Shown piece after piece: positions 52,965-62,128 of a stretch of DNA of 64,000 bases (within the stretch, counting starts at the first letter, position 1; the number at the start of each line of letters is the position of its first letter). The stretch lies in the NCBI GenBank assembly GCA_025350145.1, contig JANXYH010000170.1, positions 1 to 64,000 of the forward strand. Direction: 5' to 3'. The notes below the pieces were generated by a model. It was not told where the DNA came from and made no database searches. It worked only from the letters and a program-made list of their open reading frames with translations. This DNA is from Burkholderiales bacterium. GTDB lineage: Bacteria > Pseudomonadota > Gammaproteobacteria > Burkholderiales > Burkholderiaceae_C. The translations under genes and the position numbers were made by a program.

Positions 52965-53171
52965 ATGAAAACGATTGCCCTGCACCGCGTCGCCTTGCCC
53001 TTGCTGTTGTGCGCCTGCCTGACCGGCTGCGCGGTGGTGGAGGTCGCCGGCGCCGCCGTCGGCGCGGCCATCAGCGTCGCTGGAGCGGTCGCCTCGACCG
53101 GTGTGACCGTGGCCGGCAAGGTGGTGAACAAGACCATCGATGCGGTCACGCCGAGCAAGTCTGCGCCATGA
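52965..53171 (+). CDS. Small Ala/Val-rich lipoprotein (NF038104-like)
   Basis: 68 residues. Lipobox ACLTGC with lipidated cysteine, then an Ala-Gly-Val stretch ([20 protein letters not shown]) ending [14 protein letters not shown]. Similar tiny lipoproteins with repeated VAG/VVD patterns are widespread and uncharacterised. Its stop overlaps the valS start as ATGA, so it is translated in tandem with valS. Confidence 0.75.
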   Translation: MKTIALHRVALPLLLCACLTGCAVVEVAGAAVGAAISVAGAVASTGVTVAGKVVNKTIDAVTPSKSAP

Positions 53172-56005
53172 CCGAGCTCGCCAAATCCTTCGAGCCCGCC
53201 GCCATCGAGGCGCACTGGGCGCCGCTGTGGGAGGCCAGCGGCATCTACCGGCCGACCCTGGACCCTGCCCGCGCCTCGTTTTGCATCCAGTTGCCGCCGC
53301 CCAACGTGACCGGGACGCTGCACATGGGCCATGCGTTCAACCAGACCATCATGGACGCGCTGACCCGTTACCACCGGATGCGGGGCCACAACACGCTCTG
53401 GGTTCCGGGCACCGACCATGCCGGCATCGCCACGCAGATCGTGGTCGAACGCCAATTGCAGGACGCCGGCCTGTCGCGCCACGACCTCGGCCGGGCGCGC
53501 TTCCTGGAGCATGTCTGGGACTGGAAGGCCAGCTCCGGCGCGACCATCACCCGGCAAATGCGCCGCATGGGCGACAGCGTCAGTTGGGACCATGAGTACT
53601 TCACCATGGACGCGTCGCTGTCCACGGTCGTCAGCGAGACCTTCGTGCAGCTCTACGAAGAGGGCCTGATCTACCGCGGCAAGCGGCTGGTGAGCTGGGA
53701 CCCGGTGCTGAAGTCCGCAGTCTCCGATCTCGAGGTCGAGAGCCAGGAGGAAGACGGCTGGCTCTGGCACATCCGCTACCCGCTGGCCGAGGGCGACGGC
53801 AGCCTGGTGGTGGCCACCACCCGGCCCGAGACCATGCTCGGCGACAGCGCCGTGATGGTCCACCCCGACGACCCACGCTACGCCGCCTTTGTCGGCCGCC
53901 AGGTGCGGCTGCCGATCACTGGCCGGCTGGTGCCGGTGATCGCCGACAGCCATGTCGAGATGGGCTTCGGCACCGGCGCCGTCAAGGTCACGCCGGCCCA
54001 TGACCACAACGACTACCAGGTCGGCCAGCAGCATGGCCTGGAGATGCTGACGATCTTCAACCTCGACGCCACGCTCAACGATCTGGCCCCCCCGGCCTAC
54101 CGTGGGCTGGACCGCTTCGTCGCCCGCCAACAGATCGTCGCCCAGCTCCAGGCCGAGGGCCTGCTGGTCGAGACCAAGAAGCACCGGCTGCAGATACCGC
54201 GCTGCGGACGCACCGGCCAGGTGATCGAGCCGATGCTCACCGACCAATGGTTCGTCGCGGTCAGCAAGCCCGGCGCCGACGGCCAGAGCATCGCTGCCAA
54301 GGCGATAGCCGCCGTCGCCAGCGGCGAGGTCAGGTTTGTGCCCGAGCAGTGGGTCAACACCTACAACCAGTGGATGAACAACATCCAGGACTGGTGCATC
54401 AGCCGCCAACTCTGGTGGGGGCACCAGATCCCGGCCTGGTATGGCAGCGGCGGCGAGTTGTTCGTCGCCCGCGATGAGGCCGAGGCCCGCGCCAAGGCGG
54501 CGGCGGCCGGCTATGCGGGCGAGCTGACCCGCGACCAGGACGTACTCGACACCTGGTACTCCTCGGCGCTGGTGCCGTTCTCGACCCTGGGCTGGCCGGC
54601 CAAGACAGTCGAGCAGGACCTGTTCCTGCCCTCCAGCGTGCTGGTCACGGGCTACGACATCATCTTCTTCTGGGTCGCCCGGATGATCATGATGACCAAG
54701 CACTTCACCGGCCAGGTGCCGTTCCGCGATGTCTACATCCACGGCCTGGTGCTCGACGCCCATGGCCAGAAGATGAGCAAAAGCGAGGGCAACGTGCTCG
54801 ACCCGGTCGACCTGATTGACGGCATCGCCCTGGCGCCACTGCTGGACAAGCGCAGCAGCGGGCTGCGCAAGCCCGAGATTGCGCCGCTGGTGCGCCGGGC
54901 GACGCAGGCCGAATTCCCCGACGGCATTCCCGGCTACGGCGCCGATGCGCTGCGCTTCACCTTTGCCGCCATGGCCTCGCTGGGCCGCAGCGTCAACTTC
55001 GACAGCAAGCGTTGCGAGGGCTACCGCAACTTCTGCAACAAGCTCTGGAACGCGGCCCGCTTCGTGCTGATGAACTGCCAGGGCCAGGACTGCGGCCTGC
55101 GCGAGCACACCAAGGCCGAATGCGCCCCGGGCATGCCGGCCCACGGCTACTTGAAGTTCAGCCCGGCCGACAAATGGATCAGCAACGAGCTGCAGCGGGT
55201 CGAGGCGGCGGTCGCCCAGGGCTTTGCCGACTACCGCCTGGACAACGTCGCCAGCGCGGTCTACCAGTTCGTCTGGGACGAGTACTGCGATTGGTACCTG
55301 GAGATTGCCAAGGTGCAAATCGCCCAGGGCGACGAGCCGCGCCAGCGCGCCACCCGCCGCACCCTGCTGCGGGTACTCGAATCGGCCCTGCGGTTGCTGC
55401 ATCCGATCGCACCGTTCATCACCGCCGAGTTGTGGCACACGGTCGCGCCCATCGCCGGCCGGCAGACCGCGCCGACGCTGGCCAGCGCCGCCTACCCGCA
55501 GGCCCAGCTCGACCGCATCGACGCCGCCTCCGATGCCTGGGTCGCCCAGCTCAAGGCGCTGGTCGCGGCGGTGCGCAGCCTGCGCAGTGAGATGGCGCTT
55601 TCACCGGCGGCGCGGGTGCCGCTGCTGTGCACCGGCGAGCCCGCTTTTGTCGCCCAGGCCGAGCCCCTGCTCAAGGCGCTGGCCAAGCTGTCGGCGCTGG
55701 CGTATTTCGACGACGAGGCGGCGTTCGTGCAGGCCACTCAGAGCGCGCCGACCGCCGTGCAGGGCGGGATCCGCCTGGCCTTGCAGGTGCGCATCGACGT
55801 CGCCGCCGAACGGGCCCGGCTGGCCAAGGAGATTGCCCGGCTCGAAGGCGAGGTCGCCAAGACCGAAGCCAAACTCGGCAACGAGCGTTTCGTCGCCCGC
55901 GCCCCCGAGGCGGTGGTGGCTCAGGAGCGCGCCCGGCTGGCCGAGTTCAGCCAGTCGGCGCAGCGCCTGCGCGAGCAATTGGGGCGGCTACCGGCGCCGG
56001 CTTGA
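53168..56005 (+). CDS. valS: Valyl-tRNA synthetase
   Basis: 945 residues, class I synthetase. HIGH motif in [18 protein letters not shown], zinc/editing domain with [22 protein letters not shown] motif in [14 protein letters not shown], anticodon domain, and a C-terminal coiled-coil arm ([20 protein letters not shown]). The ATG overlaps the lipoprotein stop; a long upstream extension in frame is only antisense or low-complexity. Convergent with tusA-like gene, 31 bases between stops. Confidence 0.97.
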   Translation: MTELAKSFEPAAIEAHWAPLWEASGIYRPTLDPARASFCIQLPPPNVTGTLHMGHAFNQTIMDALTRYHRMRGHNTLWVPGTDHAGIATQIVVERQLQDAGLSRHDLGRARFLEHVWDWKASSGATITRQMRRMGDSVSWDHEYFTMDASLSTVVSETFVQLYEEGLIYRGKRLVSWDPVLKSAVSDLEVESQEEDGWLWHIRYPLAEGDGSLVVATTRPETMLGDSAVMVHPDDPRYAAFVGRQVRLPITGRLVPVIADSHVEMGFGTGAVKVTPAHDHNDYQVGQQHGLEMLTIFNLDATLNDLAPPAYRGLDRFVARQQIVAQLQAEGLLVETKKHRLQIPRCGRTGQVIEPMLTDQWFVAVSKPGADGQSIAAKAIAAVASGEVRFVPEQWVNTYNQWMNNIQDWCISRQLWWGHQIPAWYGSGGELFVARDEAEARAKAAAAGYAGELTRDQDVLDTWYSSALVPFSTLGWPAKTVEQDLFLPSSVLVTGYDIIFFWVARMIMMTKHFTGQVPFRDVYIHGLVLDAHGQKMSKSEGNVLDPVDLIDGIALAPLLDKRSSGLRKPEIAPLVRRATQAEFPDGIPGYGADALRFTFAAMASLGRSVNFDSKRCEGYRNFCNKLWNAARFVLMNCQGQDCGLREHTKAECAPGMPAHGYLKFSPADKWISNELQRVEAAVAQGFADYRLDNVASAVYQFVWDEYCDWYLEIAKVQIAQGDEPRQRATRRTLLRVLESALRLLHPIAPFITAELWHTVAPIAGRQTAPTLASAAYPQAQLDRIDAASDAWVAQLKALVAAVRSLRSEMALSPAARVPLLCTGEPAFVAQAEPLLKALAKLSALAYFDDEAAFVQATQSAPTAVQGGIRLALQVRIDVAAERARLAKEIARLEGEVAKTEAKLGNERFVARAPEAVVAQERARLAEFSQSAQRLREQLGRLPAPA

Positions 56006-56036
56006 GCCTGGCACGGGGCGGCCCGCCCCGCCGCCA

Positions 56037-56276
56037 TCAACGCCGGCGGATGAAGTGGATGAACTCGGCGCCGACCGTGCTCTGCTCCAGCAACTCGTTG
56101 CCGGTCTGGCGCGCGAAGGCCTGGAAGTCCCGGGTCGAGCCAGGGTCGGTGGACACCACCTTCAACACCTCGCCGCTCTGCATTTCGGCCAGCGCCTTCT
56201 TGGCTTTGAGGATGGGCAGCGGGCAATTCAGGCCGCGCGTGTCGATTTCCTTCTGGGCGTGGGTACGGGTGTTCAT
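56037..56276 (-). CDS. Sulfurtransferase TusA-family protein
   Basis: 79 residues. DTRGLNCPLPILKAKKAL contains the C-P-x-P motif with the persulfide-carrying cysteine; VVSTDPGSTRDFQAFARQTG is the conserved second half. It relays sulfur in tRNA thiolation, molybdenum cofactor or sulfur metabolism. The start MNTRTHAQ is the only one giving the usual length. Located after a Nudix gene and cysM, all leftward. Confidence 0.93.
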   Translation of the reverse strand: MNTRTHAQKEIDTRGLNCPLPILKAKKALAEMQSGEVLKVVSTDPGSTRDFQAFARQTGNELLEQSTVGAEFIHFIRRR

Positions 56277-56341
56277 GGGCGTTGGTGGTGGCGGGGGACT
56301 GAAATTTTGCGGGATGTGCAGGGGCCGGGCCAGCCTCGGCT

Positions 56342-56878
56342 TCAGCGCCTGCTCCATTCCATGAACTTGGGCTCTTGGCCACGGCCGCGCAGCCAGTCGG
56401 CCAGCGCGTAGCCGGTGCCGGCCGGCCAGCACAGGGCGTCGGCCGGCGCCACCAGCTTGTACTCGGCCAATTCGGGTGAGAGCCGAACCGTGCCTATGGC
56501 CAGCGCGTGGTAGGCAATGATGACCTGGTTCATGCGCTGGAAATCGTAGACGCCGATCAGCTTGAGCTGCAGCACCTCCAGCGCGGTTTCCTCGGCGACC
56601 TCTCGCTGGATGCCCTCTTGCGGCGACTCGCCCGCCTCCATGAAGCCGGTGATCAGGCCGAACATGCGGCCGGCCCAGGCGGCATTGCGCGCCAGCAGCA
56701 ACTGCCCGCCCTGGTCGGCGCATTCGATCACCGCCGCCAGCACCGGGGTCGGGTTGTTCCAGTGGGTGAAGTCGCAGGCCGGGCAGCGCAGCCGGGTCTT
56801 CGGCCCGCCGTCTTCCAGCCCCTCGACCTCGGCCAGGGCGGTGGCGCATTGCGGACAAAAACGGTATGCGGTGGCCAT
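56342..56878 (-). CDS. Nudix hydrolase with zinc ribbon (NudC-like C-terminal half)
   Basis: 178 residues. An N-terminal ribbon with CPQC (about residues 8-11) and CPACDF (about 33-38), then a complete Nudix box GFMEAGESPQEGIQREVAEE with the G-x5-E-x7-R-E-x2-E-E pattern. It lacks the long N-terminal domain of NADH pyrophosphatase, so it is a shorter relative that may cleave ADP-ribose, NADH or other nucleoside diphosphate derivatives. Nine bases separate it from the cysM stop. Confidence 0.9.
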   Translation of the reverse strand: MATAYRFCPQCATALAEVEGLEDGGPKTRLRCPACDFTHWNNPTPVLAAVIECADQGGQLLLARNAAWAGRMFGLITGFMEAGESPQEGIQREVAEETALEVLQLKLIGVYDFQRMNQVIIAYHALAIGTVRLSPELAEYKLVAPADALCWPAGTGYALADWLRGRGQEPKFMEWSRR

Positions 56879-56887
56879 GGCGATGTT

Positions 56888-57811
56888 TCAGGCGGGAAAG
56901 ACGCCGGTCGAGAGGTAGCGGTCGCCGCGGTCGCAGACGATGAAAACGATGGTTGCGTCCTGCACCTTGGCGGCAATCTGCAGGGCCACCCAGGCGGCGC
57001 CAGCGGCACTGATGCCGGCAAACAGGCCTTCGCTGCGCGCCAGTTGGCGGGCCATGTCTTCGGCATCGGCCTGCGCCACCAACACCAGTTCATCGACCAC
57101 CGACGGGTCATGGATCTTGGGCAAATAGGCCGGCGTCCACTTGCGGATGCCGGGGATGCGTGAGCCCTCGGACGGCTGCGCGCCGACCACCCGCACGCCG
57201 GGGTTCTTGGCCTTGAGGTAGCGGCCGACGCCGGTGATGGTGCCGGTCGTGCCCATGGCGCTGACGAAGTGGGTGATGCGCCCGCCCGTGTCCTGCCAAA
57301 TCTCCGGCCCGGTGGTCTCGAAGTGGATGCGCGGGTTGTCCTCGTTGGCGAACTGGTCCAGCACCGTGCCCTTGCCGTCGCGCTGCATCTGCTCGGCCAG
57401 GTCACGCGCATGCTCCATGCCGCCGGAGCGTGGCGTCAGGATCAGCTCGGCGCCAAAGGCGCGCATCGTCTGCGCGCGCTCGATCGACAGGTCCTCGGGC
57501 ATGATCAGCAGCATGCGGTAGCCGCGGATCGCCGCAGCCATCGCCAGGGCGATGCCGGTGTTGCCTGAGGTCGCCTCGATCAGCGTGTCGCCGGGCTTGA
57601 TCGTGCCGCGCTCCTCGGCGCGGCGGAACATGCCCATGGCCGGCCGGTCCTTGACCGAGCCGGCCGGGTTGTTGCCCTCCAACTTGCCCAGGATGACGTT
57701 GCCACGGGCCGCGCCATGCGCGCCGGGCAGGCGCTGCAGACGCACCAGCGGCGTTCGGCCGATCACGTCCTCGATGCTGGGGTAGCTTGGCGGGTTCAAG
57801 GCAGCGGTCAA
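56888..57811 (-). CDS. cysM: Cysteine synthase B
   Basis: 307-residue PLP enzyme making cysteine from O-acetylserine and sulfide or thiosulfate. PLP lysine in NNPAGSVKDRPAMGMFRRAE, TSGNTGIALAMAAAIRGYRM for the phosphate and carboxylate, and SAMGTTGTITGVGRYLK as the PLP phosphate loop. KNPGVRVVGAQPSEGSRIPG is typical of CysM rather than CysK. First gene of the leftward cysM-nudix-tusA group. With metY at 18.3 kb it is the second sulfur-assimilation PLP enzyme in the window. Confidence 0.93.
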   Translation of the reverse strand: MTAALNPPSYPSIEDVIGRTPLVRLQRLPGAHGAARGNVILGKLEGNNPAGSVKDRPAMGMFRRAEERGTIKPGDTLIEATSGNTGIALAMAAAIRGYRMLLIMPEDLSIERAQTMRAFGAELILTPRSGGMEHARDLAEQMQRDGKGTVLDQFANEDNPRIHFETTGPEIWQDTGGRITHFVSAMGTTGTITGVGRYLKAKNPGVRVVGAQPSEGSRIPGIRKWTPAYLPKIHDPSVVDELVLVAQADAEDMARQLARSEGLFAGISAAGAAWVALQIAAKVQDATIVFIVCDRGDRYLSTGVFPA

Positions 57812-58004
57812 ATCTCACCTCCTGAGTCAACGAAGGGCCGCTCCCGAGTTGACTATCCCCCTCGGGGGGCGGCGGCGGGCCTTTGCCGCCGCCTGGGGGC
57901 GCTCCTGCGGCCGATTGTGTCAGCAGCGCCCAGCCGGGCAGGTGGCTGGGCGATACCCCCATGACATAATTCCGAGTTGTATGGCGCCTGCACCTGGCGC
58001 GCCT

Positions 58005-58089
58005 GCCCTCGTGACGAAATCGGTAGACGTAGCGGATTCAAAATCCGCCGCCGCAAGGCGTGCCAGTTCGAGTCTGGCCGAGGGCACCA
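58005..58089 (+). tRNA. tRNA-Leu (CAA)
   Basis: Class II tRNA with acceptor GCCCTCG/CGAGGGC, discriminator A and encoded CCA. Anticodon stem GCGGA/TCCGC encloses TTCAAAA, anticodon CAA. A short variable arm and T-loop AGTTCGAGTCT follow. A TATAAT-like ATGACATAAT block lies about 40 bases upstream. Confidence 0.97.
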
Positions 58090-58135
58090 ATCACCCGCTG
58101 GCCCATTCACTGCCCTGCCCGCCAGGTGCCGACCC

Positions 58136-58843
58136 ATGCCGCCACTGCCTCCGCTGATCAAGGCGTTGATGCTGATCTGCACCGCCGTGTTCTGCGTGCA
58201 GTTGCTCTTGCCGATGGTGCCCATGGACGGCTTGTTTGCGTTGTGGCCCTGGGACAGCGGCTTTTTCTGGCCCTGGCAGTTGCTGAGCTACAGCTTCCTG
58301 CATGCCAACCTCGGCCACCTCTTGTTCAACATGCTGGGGCTGTGGATGTTCGGCTGCGAGCTGGAGCGGCTGTGGGGCCAGAAGCGCTTCTGGCAGTTGC
58401 TCGCGGCCAGCGTGCTGACGGCCGGCCTGGCGCAGTTGGCGGTGTCCAGCCTGCCCGGCCCGCATGGGCCGACGATAGGCGCCTCGGGGGCGATCTTCGG
58501 CCTGTTGCTGGCCTACGCCTTGGTCTTTCCGCGCCGCCAGTTCGACCTGATGGGCTTTTTGCCGATGCTGATGATGATGGTGCCCAACCAGGTCATCAAC
58601 ATGCTGGGCATGGTGCTGTTTGTGCTGATGTTCACCCACCGCGCCGCCCTGCCCTTTCTGCGGCCGATCCCGATCCCGGCGCTGACCATGGTGGCGATCT
58701 ACGGCGGGCTGGAATTGCTGCTCGGCGTCTTCGGCAGCCAGGCCGGCGTGGCCCATTTCGCCCACCTCGGCGGGATGCTGGGCGCCTGGCTGATGATCCA
58801 GTGGTGGCGTGGCCGGCTGATCGGCGGCAGCCGCCGTCGCTGA
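58136..58843 (+). CDS. Rhomboid-family intramembrane serine protease
   Basis: 235 residues with six hydrophobic helices. Rhomboid hallmarks are present: SFLHANLGHLLFNMLGLWMF (H-x4-H-x3-N), catalytic serine in IGASGAIFGLLLA, and catalytic histidine in VAHFAHLGGMLGAW. It would cleave membrane proteins inside the bilayer. The loop between helices 4 and 5 is methionine-rich and unusually hydrophobic. Starts 47 bases after tRNA-Leu; a longer frame would run back through the tRNA. Confidence 0.92.
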   Translation: MPPLPPLIKALMLICTAVFCVQLLLPMVPMDGLFALWPWDSGFFWPWQLLSYSFLHANLGHLLFNMLGLWMFGCELERLWGQKRFWQLLAASVLTAGLAQLAVSSLPGPHGPTIGASGAIFGLLLAYALVFPRRQFDLMGFLPMLMMMVPNQVINMLGMVLFVLMFTHRAALPFLRPIPIPALTMVAIYGGLELLLGVFGSQAGVAHFAHLGGMLGAWLMIQWWRGRLIGGSRRR

Positions 58844-58988
58844 GCCGACCAAGCTGAGCGGCAGCAGCGGCGGGCCGTCGTGAAGGTGGCCGGGCTGCGC
58901 AAATACACCGCCCTTGGCCGCCTTCGGTCGCGCATGTCGGCCCGATTTGTGCTCAGAATTCAGCCTCACCTGGCATGGGAGCGCTGCG

Positions 58989-60071
58989 ATGAGACATCCG
59001 TTGCCCTCGGTTCCGCATTGGGATAGGTTGCTGCGGCTGGCCGGCCTGGCGGCGGTTCTTGGCGCGGTCCTGCTGACCTGGCCTCGGGCTGGGCTGGCCG
59101 AGCAGAGCAGCGCCAGCGATGCGCTGGCGGCGATGTCGCGCGCACTCGAGCGCGCCCAGGCAGCGGTGGTCGGCATCCAGGTCGAGGCCATCGTCGGCGC
59201 GCGCTCGGCCAGCACGCTGGGCAAATCCCGCCAAGGCTCGGGCGTGGTCATCGACGACGACGGGCTGGTCCTGACCATTGGCTACCTGGTGCTCGAGGCC
59301 GCCGAGGTGCAACTGCTGACCGACGACGGCCGCACCGTCCCGGCGCAGGTGGTGGGCTACGACGTGGCGACCGGCTTCGGCCTGGTGCGGGCGCTGGCGC
59401 CGCTGCGCCTGGCGCCGGTGGCGCTGGGCCAGCCACCCGGCGTGCAGACAGGCCAGGTGCTGATGGTCGCCAGCGGCGCCGGCAAGGGCGCTGCCGGTGC
59501 GGTCAGCGCCACCCGCATGGTCGCCAGGCGGGCGTTCTCGGGCAACTGGGAATACCACATCGAGGGCGCCCTGTTCACCAGCCCACCGCACGCCCGCCAC
59601 AGCGGCGCCGGGCTGTTCGACGACCGCGGTGAGTTGTTGGGGGTCGGCTCGCTGTTCGTCGGCAATGTCCAGCCCGACGAGGCCGGCGCACCGCCTGTCC
59701 GTGCCGGCAACATGTTCGTCCCGGTCGACCTGCTTCGGCCGATCTTGGCCGAGATGCGCAGCCAGGGTCGCGGCAGCGCCAGCGCCCGGGCCTGGGTCGG
59801 CATCAACTGCGTCGAGCGCGACGGCGACCTGCGGGTGGTGCGGGTCAGCGACGACAGCCCGGCCGACGTTGCCGGCCTGCAGGTCGGTGACCGCATCCTG
59901 CGGGTCGACGGCCAGCCGGTGCACAGTCTGGCAGCACTCTGGCAGTCGCTCTGGCGCGGCGGGGTCGAACGCGAGATCACCCTCGACATCGAGCGCAACC
60001 GCGCGCCCGCCGCGCTCAAGGTGTACAGCGTCGACCGGGCGGTCACGGTGCGTCACGCCGAAGGCATTTGA
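58989..60071 (+). CDS. HtrA/DegP-like PDZ protein lacking the catalytic histidine
   Basis: 360 residues: signal or anchor (LAGLAAVLGAVLLTWPRAGLA), trypsin-like domain, one PDZ domain (about residues 262-350, with DSPADVAGLQVGDRILRVDG). The protease motifs are eroded: the His site reads GLVLTIGYLVLEA where active members have LTNxHV, the Asp site reads YDVATGFGLVRAL, and the Ser site reads HSGAGLFDDRGELL instead of GNSGGPL. It is therefore probably a pseudoprotease, for example a periplasmic scaffold or substrate-binding adaptor. The last 19 bases overlap the SDR gene tail to tail. Confidence 0.85.
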   Translation: MRHPLPSVPHWDRLLRLAGLAAVLGAVLLTWPRAGLAEQSSASDALAAMSRALERAQAAVVGIQVEAIVGARSASTLGKSRQGSGVVIDDDGLVLTIGYLVLEAAEVQLLTDDGRTVPAQVVGYDVATGFGLVRALAPLRLAPVALGQPPGVQTGQVLMVASGAGKGAAGAVSATRMVARRAFSGNWEYHIEGALFTSPPHARHSGAGLFDDRGELLGVGSLFVGNVQPDEAGAPPVRAGNMFVPVDLLRPILAEMRSQGRGSASARAWVGINCVERDGDLRVVRVSDDSPADVAGLQVGDRILRVDGQPVHSLAALWQSLWRGGVEREITLDIERNRAPAALKVYSVDRAVTVRHAEGI

Positions 60072-60976
60072 GGCGCCGCGCCCAGCCCCTGGTCGACCGT
60101 CGGGAAGCGCAGCCGCAGCCTCAGCTCGCGCTTCATTCTGCGGTTCAGCAGCCGGCGCGATTCGGACAAGAAGCTCAGCGCCATGGGCGAGAGCTGCTGC
60201 GCCGCCTCGGCGCGGCTGATGCGCGGCGGTGGCGCCAGGTCAAAGATCTTCGCCACCTGATCGAAGTAGTCGCCCATCCGCAACTGGCTGTCGTCGCTGA
60301 CATGCAGCACCCGCTGCGGCCGGCCATGCAGCAGCGCGGCCGCACAGGCGCGGGCCAGGTCGTCGGCATGGATGTGGTTGGTGTAGACATCGTCCTGGGC
60401 GCGCAGCACCGACGTGCCGCGCAGCAGCCGCTGGCGCGGGTCACCTCCCTGGCGGTCCAGCGCATAGATGCCGGGCACGCGCAGGATCGTCACCGCCACG
60501 CCCCGGCGGCGGCCAAAACCGCGCAATTGCGCCTCGGCATCGAGCCGCCGTCGGGCGCGGTCGGTGGCCGGGGCTGGCGGCCGGGTCTCGTCCACCCAGG
60601 CGCCCGCGGCGTCGCCGTAGACGCCGCTGGTACTGGCGTAGACGATGCGCCGGCAGCGCCTGCTGCACGCCAGCGCCTGCAGCAAATGGGCGGTGCGCAG
60701 GTCAACTTGGCCGGCGCCGGCCGGTGGCGCCAGGTGCAGCACCGCGTCGGCCAGGCCGGCGATGCGCCACAGCGAGCCGGGGTCGTCGAGATCGCCGGGC
60801 AGCGGCACCGCGCCAGCGGCGCGCAGCATTGGCCAGCGCTGCGGCGACGAACTCAGCGCCAGCAGCCGCCAGCGTGGCCGCAGCAGGGCCAGCACGCGCA
60901 GGCCGATGTCGCCGCAACCGACGATCAGCAAGCTCGGCCGGCGCAGGCCGCTGGGCAGGGGGCAGGCAGGGTTCAA
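60053..60976 (-). CDS. NAD-dependent epimerase/dehydratase family protein (SDR, YeeZ-like)
   Basis: 307 residues with a TTG start taken; a GTG at 60994 is possible, and neither has a clear ribosome-binding site. Rossmann loop LLIVGCGDIGLRVLALL near the N-terminus, then VYASTSGVYGDAAGAWVDE and a position usually occupied by Y-x3-K that here reads RARRRLDAE, so classical SDR catalysis is doubtful. VYTNHIHADDLARACAAAL is a conserved atypical-SDR block. Function unknown; often annotated as NAD(P)H-binding protein. Confidence 0.8.
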   Translation of the reverse strand: MNPACPLPSGLRRPSLLIVGCGDIGLRVLALLRPRWRLLALSSSPQRWPMLRAAGAVPLPGDLDDPGSLWRIAGLADAVLHLAPPAGAGQVDLRTAHLLQALACSRRCRRIVYASTSGVYGDAAGAWVDETRPPAPATDRARRRLDAEAQLRGFGRRRGVAVTILRVPGIYALDRQGGDPRQRLLRGTSVLRAQDDVYTNHIHADDLARACAAALLHGRPQRVLHVSDDSQLRMGDYFDQVAKIFDLAPPPRISRAEAAQQLSPMALSFLSESRRLLNRRMKRELRLRLRFPTVDQGLGAAPQMPSA

Positions 60977-60989
60977 GGCGGGACGCAGA

Positions 60990-61019
60990 GGCACAGAAAG
61001 GCACAGATAGGCACAATCC
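60990..61019. repeat. Decamer direct repeats between divergent SDR and reductase genes
   Basis: GGCACAGAAA, GGCACAGATA and GGCACAATCC are three consecutive ten-base units, with a further GCAGA just before. They lie in the divergent control region (or the very start of the SDR if the GTG start is used). One-turn phasing would suit a protein binding on one DNA face. Confidence 0.7.
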
Positions 61020-61090
61020 GAGCCAGTGTAGGGGGCCACCCCGGCACACCAGAACAACCGCCGCGCCGCCTGCCCGACCCGCCGCCAGCC

Positions 61091-62128
61091 ATGAGTTTTC
61101 ACCTCACCCTGCAGCCCTCGGGCCGCGAATTTTGGGTCGCCCGCGACGAAGCCATCCTGGCCGCCGCGATCCGCCAGGGCATAGGCATGCCCTATGGCTG
61201 CCGCGACGGCGCCTGCGGCTCGTGCAAGAGCCGATTGCACAGTGGCCGGGTGATCCACGGCGCCCACCAGCACAAGGCACTGAGCCCGACCGAGGAAGCC
61301 AGCGGCTGGGTCCTGCCATGCTGCGCCACGCCGCAGACCGACTGCGTGGTCGAGGCCAGGGGCGTCAGCGGCGTCGGCGAGTTTGCGGTGCTGAAGATGC
61401 CCACCCGGGTCAACAGCATCGCCCGCCGCAGCGCCGATGTGGTGGTGCTGAAGCTGCAATTGCCGGGCAACCAGAACTTCCAGTACCGGCCGGGCCAGTA
61501 CATCGATTTCATCCTCAGCGGCGGCCTGCGGCGCAGCTATTCGATCGCCAATGCGCCGCATGCGCTCGGCCACCCGCCGACGATCGAGCTGCACATCCGC
61601 CACATGCCGGGCGGGCGATTCAGCGACCATGTCTTCGCGGCGCTGAAGCCCAAGGACATCCTCCGCGCCGAAGGGCCTTTCGGCAGCTTCTGCCTGCGCT
61701 TGGGCAGTGCCAAGCCGATCATCCTGCTGGCCTCGGGCACCGGCCTGGCGCCGATCAAGGCGATCATCGAACAATTGCAGGCTCAGCCGCTGGACCGCCC
61801 GGTGGCGCTGTATTGGGGCTGCCGCGGGCGGGCCGACCTCTACCTCGACGACTGGGCGCGCGCGCTGCCGGCGCAGATCCCTGGCCTGCGCTACCTGCCG
61901 GTGCTGTCCGAGCCGCAACCGGGCGACCAATGGCAGGGCCGGACCGGCCTGGTGCACCAGGCGGTGATGCTCGACCACCCCGATCTGAGCGGCCATGAGG
62001 TCTACGCCTGCGGCGTGCCGGCAATGGTCGATGCGGCCCAGCGCGACTTCCATGCCCTGTGCGGCCTGCCAGCCGAGGCGTTCTTCAGCGACGCCTTCAT
62101 TTCCGAGACCGACAAACATGGCGATTGA
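61091..62128 (+). CDS. 2Fe-2S flavin reductase (CDP-6-deoxy-delta-3,4-glucoseen reductase-like, AscD)
   Basis: 345 residues. Ferredoxin domain with the plant-type cluster ligands in GCRDGACGSCKSRL and a last cysteine in WVLPCCATP, then FAD domain (RSYSIANAP) and NAD(P) domain (IILLASGTGLAPIKAII). This order is that of phenol-hydroxylase-type reductases and of the sugar 3-dehydrase reductase AscD, which passes electrons from NADH to an oxygenase or iron-sulfur dehydratase. Its real partner is not visible. Overlaps the following Bug gene by 11 bases. Confidence 0.9.
   Translation: MSFHLTLQPSGREFWVARDEAILAAAIRQGIGMPYGCRDGACGSCKSRLHSGRVIHGAHQHKALSPTEEASGWVLPCCATPQTDCVVEARGVSGVGEFAVLKMPTRVNSIARRSADVVVLKLQLPGNQNFQYRPGQYIDFILSGGLRRSYSIANAPHALGHPPTIELHIRHMPGGRFSDHVFAALKPKDILRAEGPFGSFCLRLGSAKPIILLASGTGLAPIKAIIEQLQAQPLDRPVALYWGCRGRADLYLDDWARALPAQIPGLRYLPVLSEPQPGDQWQGRTGLVHQAVMLDHPDLSGHEVYACGVPAMVDAAQRDFHALCGLPAEAFFSDAFISETDKHGD

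Noticed and set aside
56006-56036. GGGGCGG/CCGCCCC stem between valS and tusA as a terminator
   Set aside because: Almost no loop and no T-run; it is probably only GC-rich spacer.
58005-58089. tRNA-Leu as an integration site for a mobile element
   Set aside because: No integrase, no repeated 3' tRNA end and ordinary genes on both sides.
60068-62128. A 686-residue reading of the AscD-like gene extending back through the SDR gene
   Set aside because: The first about 340 residues are antisense to the SDR; the conserved ferredoxin domain starts at 61091.
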